NCBI GenBank assembly: GCA_903632075.3
Contig: CAHIKZ030005409.1
Location: 1-64,000 of the forward strand
DNA from: Acanthosepion pharaonis
Lineage: Eukaryota; Mollusca; Cephalopoda; Sepiida; Sepiidae
Direction: 5' to 3'
Length of the DNA stretch: 64,000 nucleotides
The notes beneath the pieces are model-generated. The model searched no databases and had not been told where the DNA came from. It worked only from the letters and a program-made list of their open reading frames with translations. Below are positions 23,964 to 35,965 of the stretch, one piece after another (within the stretch, counting starts at the first letter, position 1; the number at the start of each line of letters is the position of its first letter). The position numbers were made by a program, and so were the translations under genes.

Positions 23964-24063
23964 TCAAGAATTGGTCTACTTAATTGATCAATGCCATCAT
24001 CATAAAAGAAGTGATCAGCAAAGAAGTCAAATTCTTGGATATGAGATAAAGCCGATGATGATA

Positions 24064-24849
24064 TTCAATTTTTTTATTCTCTTTATTTAAATTATTACTG
24101 TTAAATTTTCTTCAGTGAACCTTTAAATGAAATTGCAAAATATTGTTTAATAGTAGCATTGCCTTCACTTTTGTTATGAAGTTTAAATTTCCTGAAAAGA
24201 TACTGTTTACATAGCAAAAGGATGATATGACAGTGACATATGTTAATTAATAACTTTTTGACAGGGATGAAAATGTAGTATCTGTTCTCCTCCTCATTAG
24301 GCTATGATTGATTGTGGGGATTCCAACACTGTGGTAGCATCTTTCTCATTGTACTAAAGGTGGAGGGAGGTTAGTAGATACCAATGATAGTATAACAGTG
24401 GTCGCAGAGTCTGGGCAATGCCTATATATATGTATATGATCACTCTACATTAAACGACAAGACTGTGTGTTATATTCTACCTACATGAGGAGGTTGGTAA
24501 ATGCTGAAATGATATCGACATCATACAGATTTTTATAGATCATAGTTATGTTACTTTTTGTTTTGAAGCTATATCATTTATTAATTTTTTTATTTTATTC
24601 AGAACATTATAAATTCTTCAAAATTCTATTTTAAAATAATGATTCACTTTTTAATCTTTTAACTGAAAACACTCATTTGCAATCCTTGACACAAACTATT
24701 AACTCCATTTATGTATTTTAATTATTGTTAAGACAGCTTATATAATGAAAGCTGTTTATGGACCTAAATCTATAAACTTTTTGAAAACGATTTTATAGAG
24801 ATTTACAAGTGTATACATAAATGCCAATACATGCATAAGTAATTGATGT
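24064..24849. other. Unassigned AT-rich DNA between LINE and hAT
   Basis: The patch at 24300-24530 is slightly richer in GC (for example GTGGTCGCAGAGTCTGGG) and may be an old LTR or DNA-element fragment. No match to other sequence in the window was found. No left terminal repeat of the hAT element was seen here. Confidence 0.4.
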
Positions 24850-24856
24850 CAATCCC

Positions 24857-26726
24857 AAGAATAAGAATACATCTGTCTGCAAGTTATGTCAAGCCATCAT
24901 ATCAAGGGGTGGCAAATCAGCAAAAACTTTTACGACTAATATGTTAAACCATCTTAGAAAAGTTCATCCAGAAGAAGCAAAAGTTGCAGATAAGAAAAGT
25001 AAACACAATGAATGTTCAGGAACAGACATTCCAGGAACAAGTGGCAGCAAGTACGGGCCTCCAGCGAAACACCAAACTATTATAGAATCAATATTGGCCA
25101 AGAAGAAAATTTGGAGTATTAATGACCACAGATCACAAGAGATCCATTATCTGATAGGAGAAATGATTGCTGTTGATATTCAGCCATATTCTGTAACATC
25201 TGACACTGGATTTAATAGGCTTATTGCAAAACTTTGTCCAAATTACAGTATTCCACCAAAAAAGTACTTCACTGAAAAAATAATTTCAGATATATTTACC
25301 AAAGTAAAAACAAAAATTCAATTGTCTCTTGATGAAATTAGCAGCATTTCTTTGACTACAGACATTTGGACAGCTACTACAAATAATGCTCCCTTTCTGA
25401 GTTTGACAGGTCATTGGCTTTCAAATGACTGAGCTGTGCTTAGAGCTGTTCCATTCCACAGGTGCAAGAATAATGTTCTGGATGAGTATAAAATCTTCAA
25501 CAGAGTTTTCTTAGTCTTGTGGGATTCAGGAGCAAATATGGTTGCTGGTGTCAGGGAATGTGGTCTAGAGTCACTATCATGCTTCATACATACATTACAA
25601 CTCTCAATAAATGACTCATTATTTTCCCAACAGGCTGTGAAGACAATCATTACAACTAACAGAAATATAGTCTCTCACTTTAATCGCTCTTCATTAGCAA
25701 TTAGAAATACAGGATCAGCTTAATTTGGAAAAACAAACTCATTCAAGATGTGACCACACGGTGGAATTCAACATATTATATGCTGAAAAGAAATTTAGAA
25801 CAACGCAAAGCTCTTGTAATGTATGCTGTTGATAATAAGATTCCTACCATAACAACTTACCAATGGGGACTTGTTCAAAAAATTGTCCAGTTACTGAGTC
25901 CATTTGAAGAAATCACCAAAGAAGCAAGTAACAGAACTTCAACCATATCAATGATAATACCTACAATTTTAGCTCTGAGGTCAAAAGCTGTCCAATCTAA
26001 TTCTGATATTTCTGACTTTAGTGGAATCCTTTTTACCACTGTTGAACAATTCAGTGACTCAATGGAAACAAGATTTTCATCCTATCTAAATGATAAAAAC
26101 TTGTGTGTGTCTACTTTCGTAGATCCAAAATTCAAACTTAAATTTAAAAAAATGATATGGAAAACACCATTAAGAATTGGATTCTACATCTACTTTCTAC
26201 TGATGATAATGAAGCAAAATCAGGATACACTTCTTCAAGCCCTGCTGAGGGTCAAGAAGATCAAAGTGAAAGTAAAACTGTATCTCTTTCAAGCCTGTTT
26301 GATGAATTCGCTTCAAATAAGCCTACAGTAACAAATCCAAACTTAGAGCAGGTAGAGGCTGAGTTAAACCTGGAGACTGCAACTGCAAGTACAATAGAAA
26401 TACAAGAAGCACAATCTAAACTCAAAAGGAGTAAATCCCTTATTCATAAGTGGACAAAAGAACTTGATCATTATGTAGCTTTACCACTACTTGCAAGAGG
26501 TGATGATCCATTTCAGTGGTGGAAAAAGACACAGGAGACCTTACCACTGCTGAGTAAACTGGCTTCAAAGTATTTAAGCGCACCACCTTCATTCGTGGAG
26601 AGTGAGAGGCTCTTTAGTACAGGTGGTAATGTGTATGAACCTACAAGGAACAGGCTGTGTCCTGAGAATGGAGAAACTCTAATGTTTTTACATTACAACT
26701 TAAGAGTATTCAACTTTAAATACTAA
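24857..26726 (+). pseudogene. hAT transposase with BED zinc finger (ZBED type)
   Basis: The frame opens before the first methionine with CKLCQAIISRGGKSAKTF and HLRKVH, a BED-type C2H2 finger (C-x2-C ... H-x4-H). The RNase-H-like core follows: TTDIWTATTNNAPFLSLTGHW (first catalytic aspartate) at about 25350-25420, then WDSGANMV and SCFIHTLQLSI near 25525-25600. RWNSTYYML is at about 25756, and the C-terminal dimerisation region with SFVESERLFSTGGNVY (catalytic glutamate) at about 26590-26640, ending FNFKY at 26726. Breaks: a short deletion or stop at 25432, a stop at 25723, and a frameshift around 26170-26330. The blocks otherwise run colinearly and cover nearly the whole protein. It cuts and rejoins DNA at the element ends. 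The copy is inactive but relatively well preserved. Confidence 0.92.
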
Positions 26727-27129
26727 TGAGACTATGAGAACAGAGGAGGCAGGCAGCAAGAATAGAAGTGGAAGTAGAGCAGCAGCAGGTGCAGAGCAGA
26801 GGTAACCACCGCAGCATGCTCCAGTGGAAGCAGAACTTCAGCTTATAGTTATTCACTTAAGAATTGGAATTTGGACTTTGTTGTTTGTTTGTAATTTCTT
26901 TTTTTTCTTATCTAGTTGTTTAATTATATTCATTTAAGAATTGGAAATTGTACTTTGTAATTTCATTTAATAAAGCAAAAAAAAAGGCAAAAAGCCATAA
27001 TAGCAGCTAGACACTTAACAAATGTCAAGTTAAATTGGCAGTTACTGTGTTAATGTGTCAAAGCTATCTGATGAGTCACTTGGCATTGATTAAATGGTTT
27101 AAATTTAATAGGAAAGAGAAAAGTAATTA

Positions 27130-27214
27130 ATTGGCCGATTAACCGGCAAATTGACCGATTACCGATTAATCAGCAAAGTGGCCGATTACCTGCCAATTAA
27201 TCGGTGCGCCCCTA
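27130..27214 (+). repeat. Right end of the hAT element: subterminal repeats and terminal repeat
   Basis: Several CCGATTA-type repeats in both orientations (for example GGCCGATTAACCGG, CCGATTAATC) lead to the terminus GGTGCGCCCCTA at 27203-27214. The inverted form TAGGGGCGCACC is a typical hAT end. No matching left end was found upstream of the transposase, and no target duplication can be tested. Confidence 0.7.
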
Positions 27215-28220
27215 CTAAATATCCTTATACTATTCATTGGCCCACTCACTGATGCAAGAAAAACAAGATTTTTAACCAAAATTTCAAACATGCTAAAAAG
27301 GATTAAATAATTTAATAAAATAATCAAAAAATATTTTGATTAATAATAGAGGAAAGACCAGGGGGGGGGGGGCGACCATTCAGCTATATTTGGTAGTATG
27401 GAACAAGGTTAGAGTCAAGGTTCTTTTTGCAAAAGCTGCATGGGATTTGGCAAAGCAGGTCTTGAATCAACTGGCAATGTGTCTCCCTTGCAAACAGCAT
27501 CTTGAGCTGTCTGGTTGTTTCTTCTCGTCTCTTGCCTCATTCATCTATATTTATGGACACTCATGCAAACCCAGCATGGGGTATGAGGTGGTAGGAAATT
27601 GACTGCCTGACCAAATTTGGGGAGATCCTTCCTCCTGAAGAGTGGTGGTGGCAGAATATCAATCAACCTGACTCTTTCCATTTCGTGTGGGTGCCATTCA
27701 CCATTATTGCCTGAAAGGTGCAGGCAATTCCTCTGCCTTCTTTGAAATTCTACTTGGGCCTTGACCTATCTCTTTATCTCCTGATCAAACCTGTTCCTAG
27801 AGGCTAGGCGTGATCTAGCCTAAATTGCTTAATTTAATTATCATACAAAATTTCAATCAGTGGGGAATTCTTATTGCATCCTTGTGGAGTCAGTTGCCTC
27901 CAGGACTTGTCACCTGTCACTTCCCCTTGCCATCTCTTTGGTCAACAAGTGACAAAAAGAGACAATTCCTTTGTTTTAATAAATTTTATCATGTCTTATG
28001 CAGATGAAAAAGAAATATAACTACAATTCCATTCCTGTTTTCTTTTGGAAACTTGTCAGTCTTAAAATCCAAGTCCTATCAACTGACCGAATTTTGGCTA
28101 GAGACTTGCTGTTAGCTTTTGTAAGTGGCCTTCCCATTACCCACTTCTTCAATGATGCTTTATCTTGTTCTTTCGTCGGCACTTGAGGTTGTTAAAATAT
28201 AATCTCTTCTTCCATGTGAG
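27215..28220. other. Unassigned region with poly-G run
   Basis: A run of 12 G at 27361-27372, unusual in this AT-rich DNA, is followed by about 850 bp of more balanced composition. Minus-strand readings such as KKWVMGRPLTKANSKSL near 28130 look protein-like but match no family I know. It may be the continuation of the direct-repeat-bounded element to its right. Confidence 0.35.
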
Positions 28221-29801
28221 GTCGATTGGACACTTAAGAAAATACCATCACTTAATATTAATTTGACCAAAAACAGATGGCTTCTACGCTAGCTGTCATT
28301 GGTATCCTAACCACCTGGTGGGGAGAGAAAAAACAAATATCTTTTCCTTTCATTTTCGTTTCTTGTTATTAGCAGTCTATTGAAAAAATAGTATTTTTCT
28401 TGTTTTGTTATCAGTATACTTTCAGTCTATCAAAAAACAGCATTTCTTTTTCTTTTAAAGTCTTTTTCCCAATTTACCAGCGCCTTCTTAATAGTGTCAC
28501 ATCTCTCCCCTACTTATCCTGCCATTTACTCGTAACTGACATAAAAGAAAATTTTAAATCCCAATACTAACTTCCAATCTACTTAGCATGCATCCTTTCT
28601 TTTTCTATTAATTGATGCAGCATTTCAAAAAGTCCTGTTGTCCTGTATTCCATGCAGTGTTTTCAAAGTTCATTTTTTTTTGTTTTATTTATCATGTGAC
28701 ATTTTCGAATGTTCTTTTCTACTTTTTCTTCTGTCTTCAGTCTGTATTTACACAATTTCTTTCTTTTTTCTTTTTTTCATGCAACGTCTTCAAAGCTCAT
28801 TTACAATTTCTTTCTTTTTTTCTACTTTTCTCTCTCTGAAATAGGAAGCCTGTCTTTTTTCCTTAATGGGTTTTGATTCTTCCTTCCTTCAGCTGAACTT
28901 GATTTGGTGTTGTCATCTTTCCTGCTGGACAGGGTGGTGCAGTGGCTGCTGTTTTGGCACTCCCCTCGCAAGCTGTTGTGCATCTGTCAAAACTATCAAT
29001 TGAGCTCTTCCTACACCCGCAACTTCCATATTGCTGTTGCTACAGCAAAAGCCATCTGGATGTCAGATTATGTTCTCCCCTTCCACATTGATTAGGTGTC
29101 TTTTCAATTGTTCCAAGCTGACCTTCTCTACAGGTTTTAACAATGTTGACATATTTTTTTTTAGGGTAGCCTTGGGGAATTTCTCTAGCACCGTTTCCCA
29201 TAATTCCATCCAATTACCTTGGCTTTTGTTCACTGTTTTTATGAACAAGTCTCATTGTTCATACTTCTCTTCTGCCTGATAATATGAAGGAAGCAAAATA
29301 GACACTCCAAAAGCCAAACACCCCTGCAGCAGATCAATTAGGGACAATAGGGGTTCTACTCACAAAGTTTTAGTGGGTTCTCCCCTACACACTCTAGACA
29401 GATCAGACAGCTCTCTGTAATTCTCCCCTTATCTCTCTTGAATAATTGTAGCATACAGAGTTTGTGATTACCCATCACATAGATGGGCTTAATGAAGTAC
29501 ACATACCCAAAGCATCCAACAGACACTCCCTTGGTTGATTGGACACTTAAGAAAATATCATCACTTAATATTAATTTGACCAAAAACAGATGGCTTCTAC
29601 TCTAGCCATAATCAGCATATCAACCCTGGGGTGGGGAGTGAAAAAAAAAAAAAAAAAAAAAGAAAAGCAAATATCCTTACCTTTCATTTTCCTTGTCTTG
29701 TTATCAGTATACTTTGAGTCTATCCAAAAACAGAGTTTCTTGTCTTGTTTTCGAGTTTATTTTTAAAGCCTTTCCCCCCAATTTACAAGCACCTTCTTAA
29801 T
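28221..29801 (-). mobile_element. Element bounded by about 270-bp direct repeats, possible short LTR element
   Basis: Direct repeats 28221-28492 and 29533-29801 lie in the same orientation. Both start GATTGGACACTTAAGAAAAT and end CACC/CGCC-TTCTTAAT, with moderate divergence and a poly-A expansion in the right copy. Read on the minus strand, the purine-rich AGTAGGGGAGAGA lies just before the left repeat, as a polypurine tract would. A minus-strand reading in the 1-kb interior (about 29250-28900) includes WETVLEKFPKATLKKNMSTL and resembles a Gag-like helical protein, but I cannot name it. No primer binding site is certain. Alternatives are two independent copies of a repeat, or Penelope-type terminal repeats. 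Confidence 0.5.
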
Positions 29802-29802
29802 T

Positions 29803-30070
29803 AATGAAAACAAGTCTGATTTAAAATGGTCAGCAATACAAATTTTGATGTTTTGGATACAATTAGTTTAGCACAAAATTAATGCAGTATGCCGATTTTG
29901 ATTCACATACGCTTTGGGTTATGTGGATACTGAGATATGAAAACAATTGATTATTAAAGACGAAACATTGCTCTACAAGGTGATTTCATTTTAAGTGTTG
30001 AATTTCTCTGGTGTTTCATCCACTAAAGTTTTTGACTTAGAAGTTTTTGTGAAAGAGAACTTCAGAAGTG
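29803..30070 (+). repeat. Interspersed repeat family X, copy 2
   Basis: Starts AAAACAAGTCTGATTTAAAAT directly after the right direct repeat. It continues through GAGATATGAAAACAATTGATTATTAAAG and GTTGAATTTC to CATCCACTAAAGTTTTTGAC. Shares this order with 57945-58255 and the reverse of 11715-12040. The internal T tract is short here. Confidence 0.7.
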
Positions 30071-31455
30071 ACTGAAAAGTTATAATCTAGTATAAACTGT
30101 AGAGAGTAAAATTTTTGCAAAAAGATTAAAGAAAGTAAATTTTTTTCTATTGAACATTCTTAAGCTGCTTTTGTGTACCAAACATTATTATAGATGTATG
30201 TCAGTGACACCTAGTTATTCCACACATTTTTTGATACATATTTTGGCAGCAAAAACTTAAGATATCCTGCCACTGTCTTCATTCTGCTTTATTCCAACTG
30301 CCCTAGTCATTGTAGTTTGCTGCCTGAAGTTCTGATGAAATAGCTTCATATTTCTGCTCATTAGCATTTTAAATTTGAAAACTGAGAATATATCAGTCAA
30401 AAGCACTGATAAAAATACAACTGAGAGATGAAAATAATTTTCAAAAGATTTCTTGTAACAAATATATCATGATTGGATAAAAGTTAATTATAATAAATGT
30501 AGTTTCCATATTAATGAAATGAGTATTGATAATAATGCAGTGTATTCATTAGACTGTAAGAAATGATTTCATTTAATAAAATGAAAAAAAAAAAAAAAAC
30601 AAGACAAAAAATAATGTAGCAATAACTGACTAAACCAGTAAATTTTTTTCATTAGAAGTACATCAAATTAACCTTAAAATTTAAAAACGTTGAAGCATGT
30701 ATATTTTGGAAGGAGAGTCAAAAAATGTACTAATAAAAATATAAATAGTTGAGATTAAATTGCAAGAGATAAATGAAAAAATATTAGTTTGGTAATAAAA
30801 AAGAGTTAATGTATTTTTTGCTTTTTTTAATAGGGAAAACATCTTCCAATAAATAAAAAATATAAAAGAAAATGAAGACATCTATTGGTAATGTTGCTAT
30901 ATTCTTGTGGTGGGTGACACCACAAGAATATAGTGACATTACCAATAGTTTTCTTCATTTTCTTTTATATTTTCTTATTTAGGTTATATAATTTTCATAT
31001 TTTTGTTGATCTTATGAGAATTTGAAAGGATATGAAAAAGTGTCTATAAAAAAAAAAAATATATACTTTAGTTTTGAACTTGTGTTAAGATTAACACATT
31101 TCAATGAGGTGTTTACTTTGCCTTGGTTTATCCTATAAAATTCAGCCTTTTCTCAATTTAAATAAGCCAGATAAAAGAGAAAATAAAAATATTTTCACAA
31201 CACTTACAAACCTGATAGGCATATATTCTTATGTACATTTCTACAGGGAAAAATCAAAATGAAATAAGTGTTGGATTCCTGATCAAAGAAATATTTTGTT
31301 AACAACTTGTAAAGTATGCTTTCTCAATGAAATTCTCCATTTGTTTCCACTGTAAGAAATGTTTCAAATGACATTTCTGATAAGCCAAGTGTTGACTTGA
31401 ACTCATCTTTGAATGATAACAACAATTAATGTTAAAACCATTGAAAAATACTCAC
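30071..31455. other. CBLL1 intron, AT-rich, with a large hairpin
   Basis: No exon besides the one starting at 31456. Contains the inverted repeat at 30851-30980, listed separately. A-rich runs occur at about 30583-30598 and 31047-31058. Confidence 0.5.
30851..30980. repeat. 62-bp-arm palindrome with 5-nt loop
   Basis: Arms 30851-30912 and 30918-30980 are near-perfect reverse complements with a few mismatches and one indel, spaced by GGTGA. The loop-proximal core (ATATTCTTGTGGTG/CACCACAAGAATAT) is exact. Confidence 0.88.
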
Positions 31456-31629
31456 ACTGATCATCAGAAGAGTCAATTCCATCAGGGTCACTTGTTTTTT
31501 CACTTTTATTGCGAATTTTTCTTCCTTTTGCCTTTGGTTTCAACTGTTTTAATTTGATTGCAATGTTTTTTCGTACGGGTTGAGAATTTGACCCTCCAGG
31601 AGCTTCACTTTCACATTCAAGTTCAAGAT
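31456..31629 (-). CDS. CBLL1: Hakai/CBLL1 N-terminal coding exon
   Basis: A 174-bp exon with acceptor TTTCCTAATTACCAG and donor GTGAGT. Reading in the only open frame gives LELECESEAPGGSNSQPVRK, then NIAIKLKQLKPKAKGRKIRN and an acidic SDPDGIDSSDDQ end. The RKNIAIKLKQ segment corresponds to the RRRIPIKLISK stretch near the N-terminus of vertebrate Hakai. The exon begins with two bases and ends with one base of split codons. The end phase fits the exon at 9402-9493 exactly. The basic block could be a nuclear localisation signal. The exon that supplies the initiator methionine was not found in the remaining 32 kb. Confidence 0.8.
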
Positions 31630-34149
31630 CTGGTAATTAGGAAACACACAGGATCATAAAGTACAAAAAAAAATGTAAACCAAACTTCAGAATAACAATA
31701 ACACTAAAATGTAGCTCATGTTAAAATGCAAATTAGAAAAAGATATATTGCATTTATAGTAAAGAAGAAAAATTAAGTTCTTTTTACTTTTATATTTTTG
31801 TTAACTTGATTTTTTAATGGTCATAGGATAAAAATAAAAAAGAGGGTTTCTTTGGATTTTTGAACTAACAGGATTTGAAGAGAGCTTAAAATCTTGATAA
31901 ATGTTCAGGGAGGATTAATGATATATATATATTTTTAATGATATTTTTATTTAAAAGTATTTTACATTGCAACAGTGAAATTTCTATGTTTTGGGAACTT
32001 AGATCAAAAGTATTTTAAATGTATAAAATTTAATTACTCTTGATATAAATATGATATTGTGCAATAACTGAATCAAATTAGCTGATAAGAATAAATTTAC
32101 ATAACAATCTTCAGAAAATAGTAGAAGTTATTGCATTTATGAAAATATTGAATGTAAAAAGCTTTCGTAACTATTTTTTTAAATTTCACCATCAGGTTTG
32201 AAATGTAAAATAGCATTCCCATTACAGAAGCTTTTTAATGTCATTCAATTAGTGCAATACTTTTTTTTTTAATTTCAGATAAATTTACATTACAATTAAT
32301 AGTAGACAGAAAAGATTTTCTGACATGATGTTAAATTTTTTTTTTTGTGATTTGGGATGTTTTTTTCTTTATTTTTAGTCATATTTATGTTATAAGTTTT
32401 TAATAAAGCCTCCAGGAAGCATTTAATGATTCAAATTATCACTGATTATAATTATCACTTGATTTTTGTGTTCATTTTCTCCTTGGAGTGATTTAGTGCT
32501 TGCATTAAATTTCAATATTTTGTGTATTTGCTTATTTTATTTTCACATTGAAATTAATGAATATGGAACATATGAAACAATTTCTGTATTAAAATGACAT
32601 TTTTCTTTCAATCTTCTATTGATATTGATTTATGTTCACATTTTAGAACCATTAGTGAAAACTGCACCTGAGTAAAAGTAAAGTAACTTTTCAATCTTTT
32701 AAAAAAATGTATAAACAGTGATCAGTAATTGTAAATGAGAAGAATGTAGAATGAAAACAAAAGTAAAAAGAGAAATTGACTACTAATAGTGAAAGAAAAG
32801 AAATCAGTAAGATATGAAAAAAAGAAATTTGAGTGTGTGTGTGGAGGGAAGAAAAACCTTCCTTCTTACCCACAAGAGAAATTTATATGTTCATTGCTTT
32901 TTTTACAATATCTGACTTAATACAAAAATATTTATCCCAAATTATCATTGAAATTAATTTTACAAGATTTACTGCCCAAAAGAGCCAATGTCTTTTCACT
33001 TCAGATGGAGCAAGATTTGTTACATTACTCTGTCCTTTTTTATTTTTCAAACTAATGCAATTTTTAGTATTTAAAAAAAAAGTTCTTTTAAGCATTAATA
33101 TTGGCAATGATCTTATCCATATTATTATATAAATTATAGTAATCAAAGCTTAACATGACAACTTTTATATTGATTAGAAATTTCAAAATTACAAGTATTA
33201 ATTAAGATCTAAATATTAATTAGAGAAAATATTAAAAATTTTAGCACATAATTTTAAAAAGCTGTAAGAGACAAAGCATATAGCAAAAACCTAATTTTAA
33301 AATAAAAGTGAAAAATAGAAGATTAAAACAGCCAATTCCAAACATTTTGACCAGTAATATTTTATATTTCAAAATAGCACAAATAAAAATAAAGCAGAGT
33401 GAAGTTAACATAAAAGAAAGCCTTGAGAGGCATCTATGCATTGAAAACTTATTTTAAGTAATTTCTTATTTTTCTATTAATATAGAAAAAATCATTCACC
33501 AGAATAGTATAACTATCATCATCATCATCATCATGAATACGTAAGAAGTCTTTTGGTTTCCAAAAGAAAAAAAAAAATTATTCTGAAGAAAGAATAAGAG
33601 TTGAATTCCCAGTTAAGTAATTGGTATACTAATTTAAATCATATAAATGTGGTTAAGAGCAGCACGAAACTGAAAAGTTTATCAGTAATGCATGATAGCC
33701 ATGCATTTTAGGAAAACTCTAAATACAAGAAACTTATAAACAAATAACAGTTTTATGAAAATCTGACAAAATGGAAAAGTTTTTTTCCTGTTACATATTT
33801 CATCTTTTAGAACTTCATTGAATTAAAGTGATGTATACATTGTAATTACACACATGCATGAAGGAGAGAGGATGTTGAAATTCTAAATTAGTTTTTTTTT
33901 TTAAATAACAGACATTTTAGCAGAATTCATGAAATTAGATCAACTTTATTGACAGTTATGAGCTGAAGTTTGATATGAAATTTTCTATTTTTGTCCATAA
34001 TGTGAAGCATCTGTTGAAGAGCATTGTTAAGATGAAAAATAAATCTTTGTTGTGCAAATTAAATAAACTATCACAATGACAATTGAAAAGAATTTATCTA
34101 AACAATAAAATTTGTTACTACTTCCAAGATCAATAAAAGATGTAATACA
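31630..34149. other. CBLL1 upstream intron, unassigned
   Basis: Very AT-rich, with many T runs and an (ATC)n microsatellite at about 33521-33533. The opposing open frames around 32833-33146 show no family resemblance. A short 5' coding exon of CBLL1 could be hidden here, but I could not find one. Confidence 0.45.
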
Positions 34150-34440
34150 AAACAATCTAAGTTAAAACTTGAAGGAATTTACTCTATAACCTGTAATAAT
34201 TGTCACCAGGAATACATAGGAGAAACCTCAGTGAATTTAAATGAGATTATATGAACACAAAAGGGATCTTTTACAAAACATACTAAATTCCTTAGTTGTT
34301 CTCCGTAATGTAACTGACCATAATTTTTATTTAAAAAATGCTACTCTAATTAAAAGATCAAAGTAAACATCACTTTAGTCTGATGAAGACCTAAAGGATG
34401 AAATGTGTCACAAAAACTTTTCCCACTTTATCATAATTTA
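34150..34440 (+). pseudogene. Penelope-like element GIY-YIG endonuclease relic
   Basis: The reading EGIYSITCNNCHQEYIGETS starts near 34170, with GIY at 34173-34181 and YIG at 34212-34220. The cysteine pair between them is typical of the endonuclease domain of Penelope-like retroelements. A following stretch, THKRDLLQNILNSL and NVTDHNFYLKNATLIKRSK, fits the rest of the domain, with a stop. The reverse transcriptase that should precede it is not seen, so the copy is 5'-truncated. A hammerhead-like motif follows at 34380. Confidence 0.72.
34380..34403 (+). ncRNA. Degenerate hammerhead-ribozyme-like motif
   Basis: CTGATGA, then a weak stem with 4-nt loop (AGACC TAAA GGAT), then GAAA: the order of the hammerhead catalytic core. 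Penelope-like elements are known to carry hammerhead motifs in their terminal repeats. Stem II has a mismatch and stems I and III were not convincingly drawn, so activity is doubtful. Confidence 0.35.
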
Positions 34441-34984
34441 TTCCCTAAAATTCTATCTATATAATATATAAACCTAGTTGTTCTCATTTAAATTTAAAGG
34501 ATATAAAACTTAGTATCAGAAACATAACTCTTGTTAAAGAATATGACAATCATCTCCTATAACTACTTATTTTTTGTAAGAAAATATGAGAAATTTTAAA
34601 CAGATCCTGAGGTATAAGTCAGATACATTCATGTTGTTTTTACATGACTAACAAATTTAACACAAATAGTTTGGACAAAAAAGGCAGTCTGAAATATAAA
34701 AGGAAATACTGAAAAAAGTTCAGATTGATCCATTCCTGAAACTTTTCAATATCTCTTTGTAAATGGATGAAATCTGTGATATGATAAACAATTGTTTTTT
34801 GGTCTGTGTATGTAATAAAAGCATGTTGGTAGCATACTGGGCTAACAAAAAGGAAAGAAGTAGCAGAATAAGTTGATTTTAAAATACATTCAAATACACA
34901 TTTTTCATTAATAAAAAAATATGAGTAAAATTTGCAAAGGTTTTAAATATATTGATAACAATTTATTTTAAGGTGACACTTCTA

Positions 34985-35965
34985 CATATTTTTGCATTAA
35001 TGCCAGTGTTCCCAATGACTCTATCCTTGGATCTATGTTGTTCTTAATTTTTCTCAAAAACATTCCTGATGGCATCAGTTGTCAACTCGGTATCTATACA
35101 GATGACAACTATTTACTCCTGTTTGATAAATACAATAAGATCAAATTGGCAGCTGATTTAAAAAATGACCTACAATCTGTTAATTGGGGTAAGAAATAGC
35201 TTCTAATTTTAACATCTCCAAAAGAACAAAAAAAAAAAAAAAAAAAAAAAAAGGACCATTGTTTACCTTCCAACAGCATGGGTGATGCTAACCTCCAGTA
35301 CATTCCAGTCCTAATATTTTCCACCTATATGAAGTTTAAAGATTATATTGAATCAATTCCTAGGTCTACTGCTAGGAAAGTTGGTTCACTGTGTTGTGAT
35401 AGACAGTTTTGTTGCCAGAACTTACACATTTATAAGTACCATTCGTCCATGTATTGAATATCACAGTCACATCTGTTCTGGAGCTTCTGATATATATTTA
35501 GAGATTCTAGATAAAATCCAAAGAATAATTTGCAAACATCTCAGCTTCACTCACTTTCCTCACTGCCATAATATAGCTTCTCTGTACCTTTTCTATCAAT
35601 ATTTTCATGGTAATTGTTCTGATGAACTTTCCTCTTTGGTACCTCAACTTTATGAATTTAAGCACAGTATTAGATTGGTGGTAAAGTCGCATCATTTTAT
35701 AGTTGAAATTGCAAGATGTAACTAAGTTCTATGCTAACAGTTTCTTCTCTCACACTGCTTGTGGAACTTTCTTCTGGCTTTCCAGTCAACTTTGATCTTC
35801 AAAAATGTTAATGCAATGTTAATCATTATCTTCTGTCTTAATTTCAGTTCTTTTATTGTTCTCCTTAATGTTTTCTTCTTTCTCATATTCCTTAATGCTC
35901 AGTAACCCTTTTCACTTTAGCGGCTTTGTTGCTTTGCTTGGAGTGAAAAGATTAAAAAAAAAAAA
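34985..35965 (+). pseudogene. Jockey-like LINE relic, RT palm to 3' tail
   Basis: Starts inside the RT with INASVPNDSILGSMLFLIFL, then IYTDDNYLL at the catalytic box (normally YADD), KIKLAADLKNDLQSVNWGKK, an A run at 35229-35252 that breaks the frame, and the C-terminal block in 35348-35725 (CIEYHSHICSGASDIYLEIL, DELSSLVPQLYEFKH). The 3' tail GCTTGGAGTGAAAAGATT ends in poly-A near 35950. Same family as 1385-3295. 5'-truncated, as LINE copies usually are. Confidence 0.85.

Larger units (their letters stand above)
22000..24063 (+). pseudogene. RTE-like LINE relic, RT and C-terminal part
   Basis: Continuation of the LINE from 12480-13113. RT motifs in order: RKSSGADDIPSELIKH at about 22030, EVIITISKKGD near 22150, ACRNYRRISLLSITGKVFARIL at about 22190-22250, then FYDLEKAFDSVPRATM near 22420. 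The RT active-site FADD region is degenerate near 23110, followed by SYLGSLLSNKCIS at about 23310. The tail has LPTMKT-QLKTTLKATGLEP near 23700-23755 and remains of the terminal zinc finger (FFQSRIGLLN at about 23960). A SINE at 22704-23010 interrupts it. Stops and frameshifts occur throughout. Confidence 0.85.
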
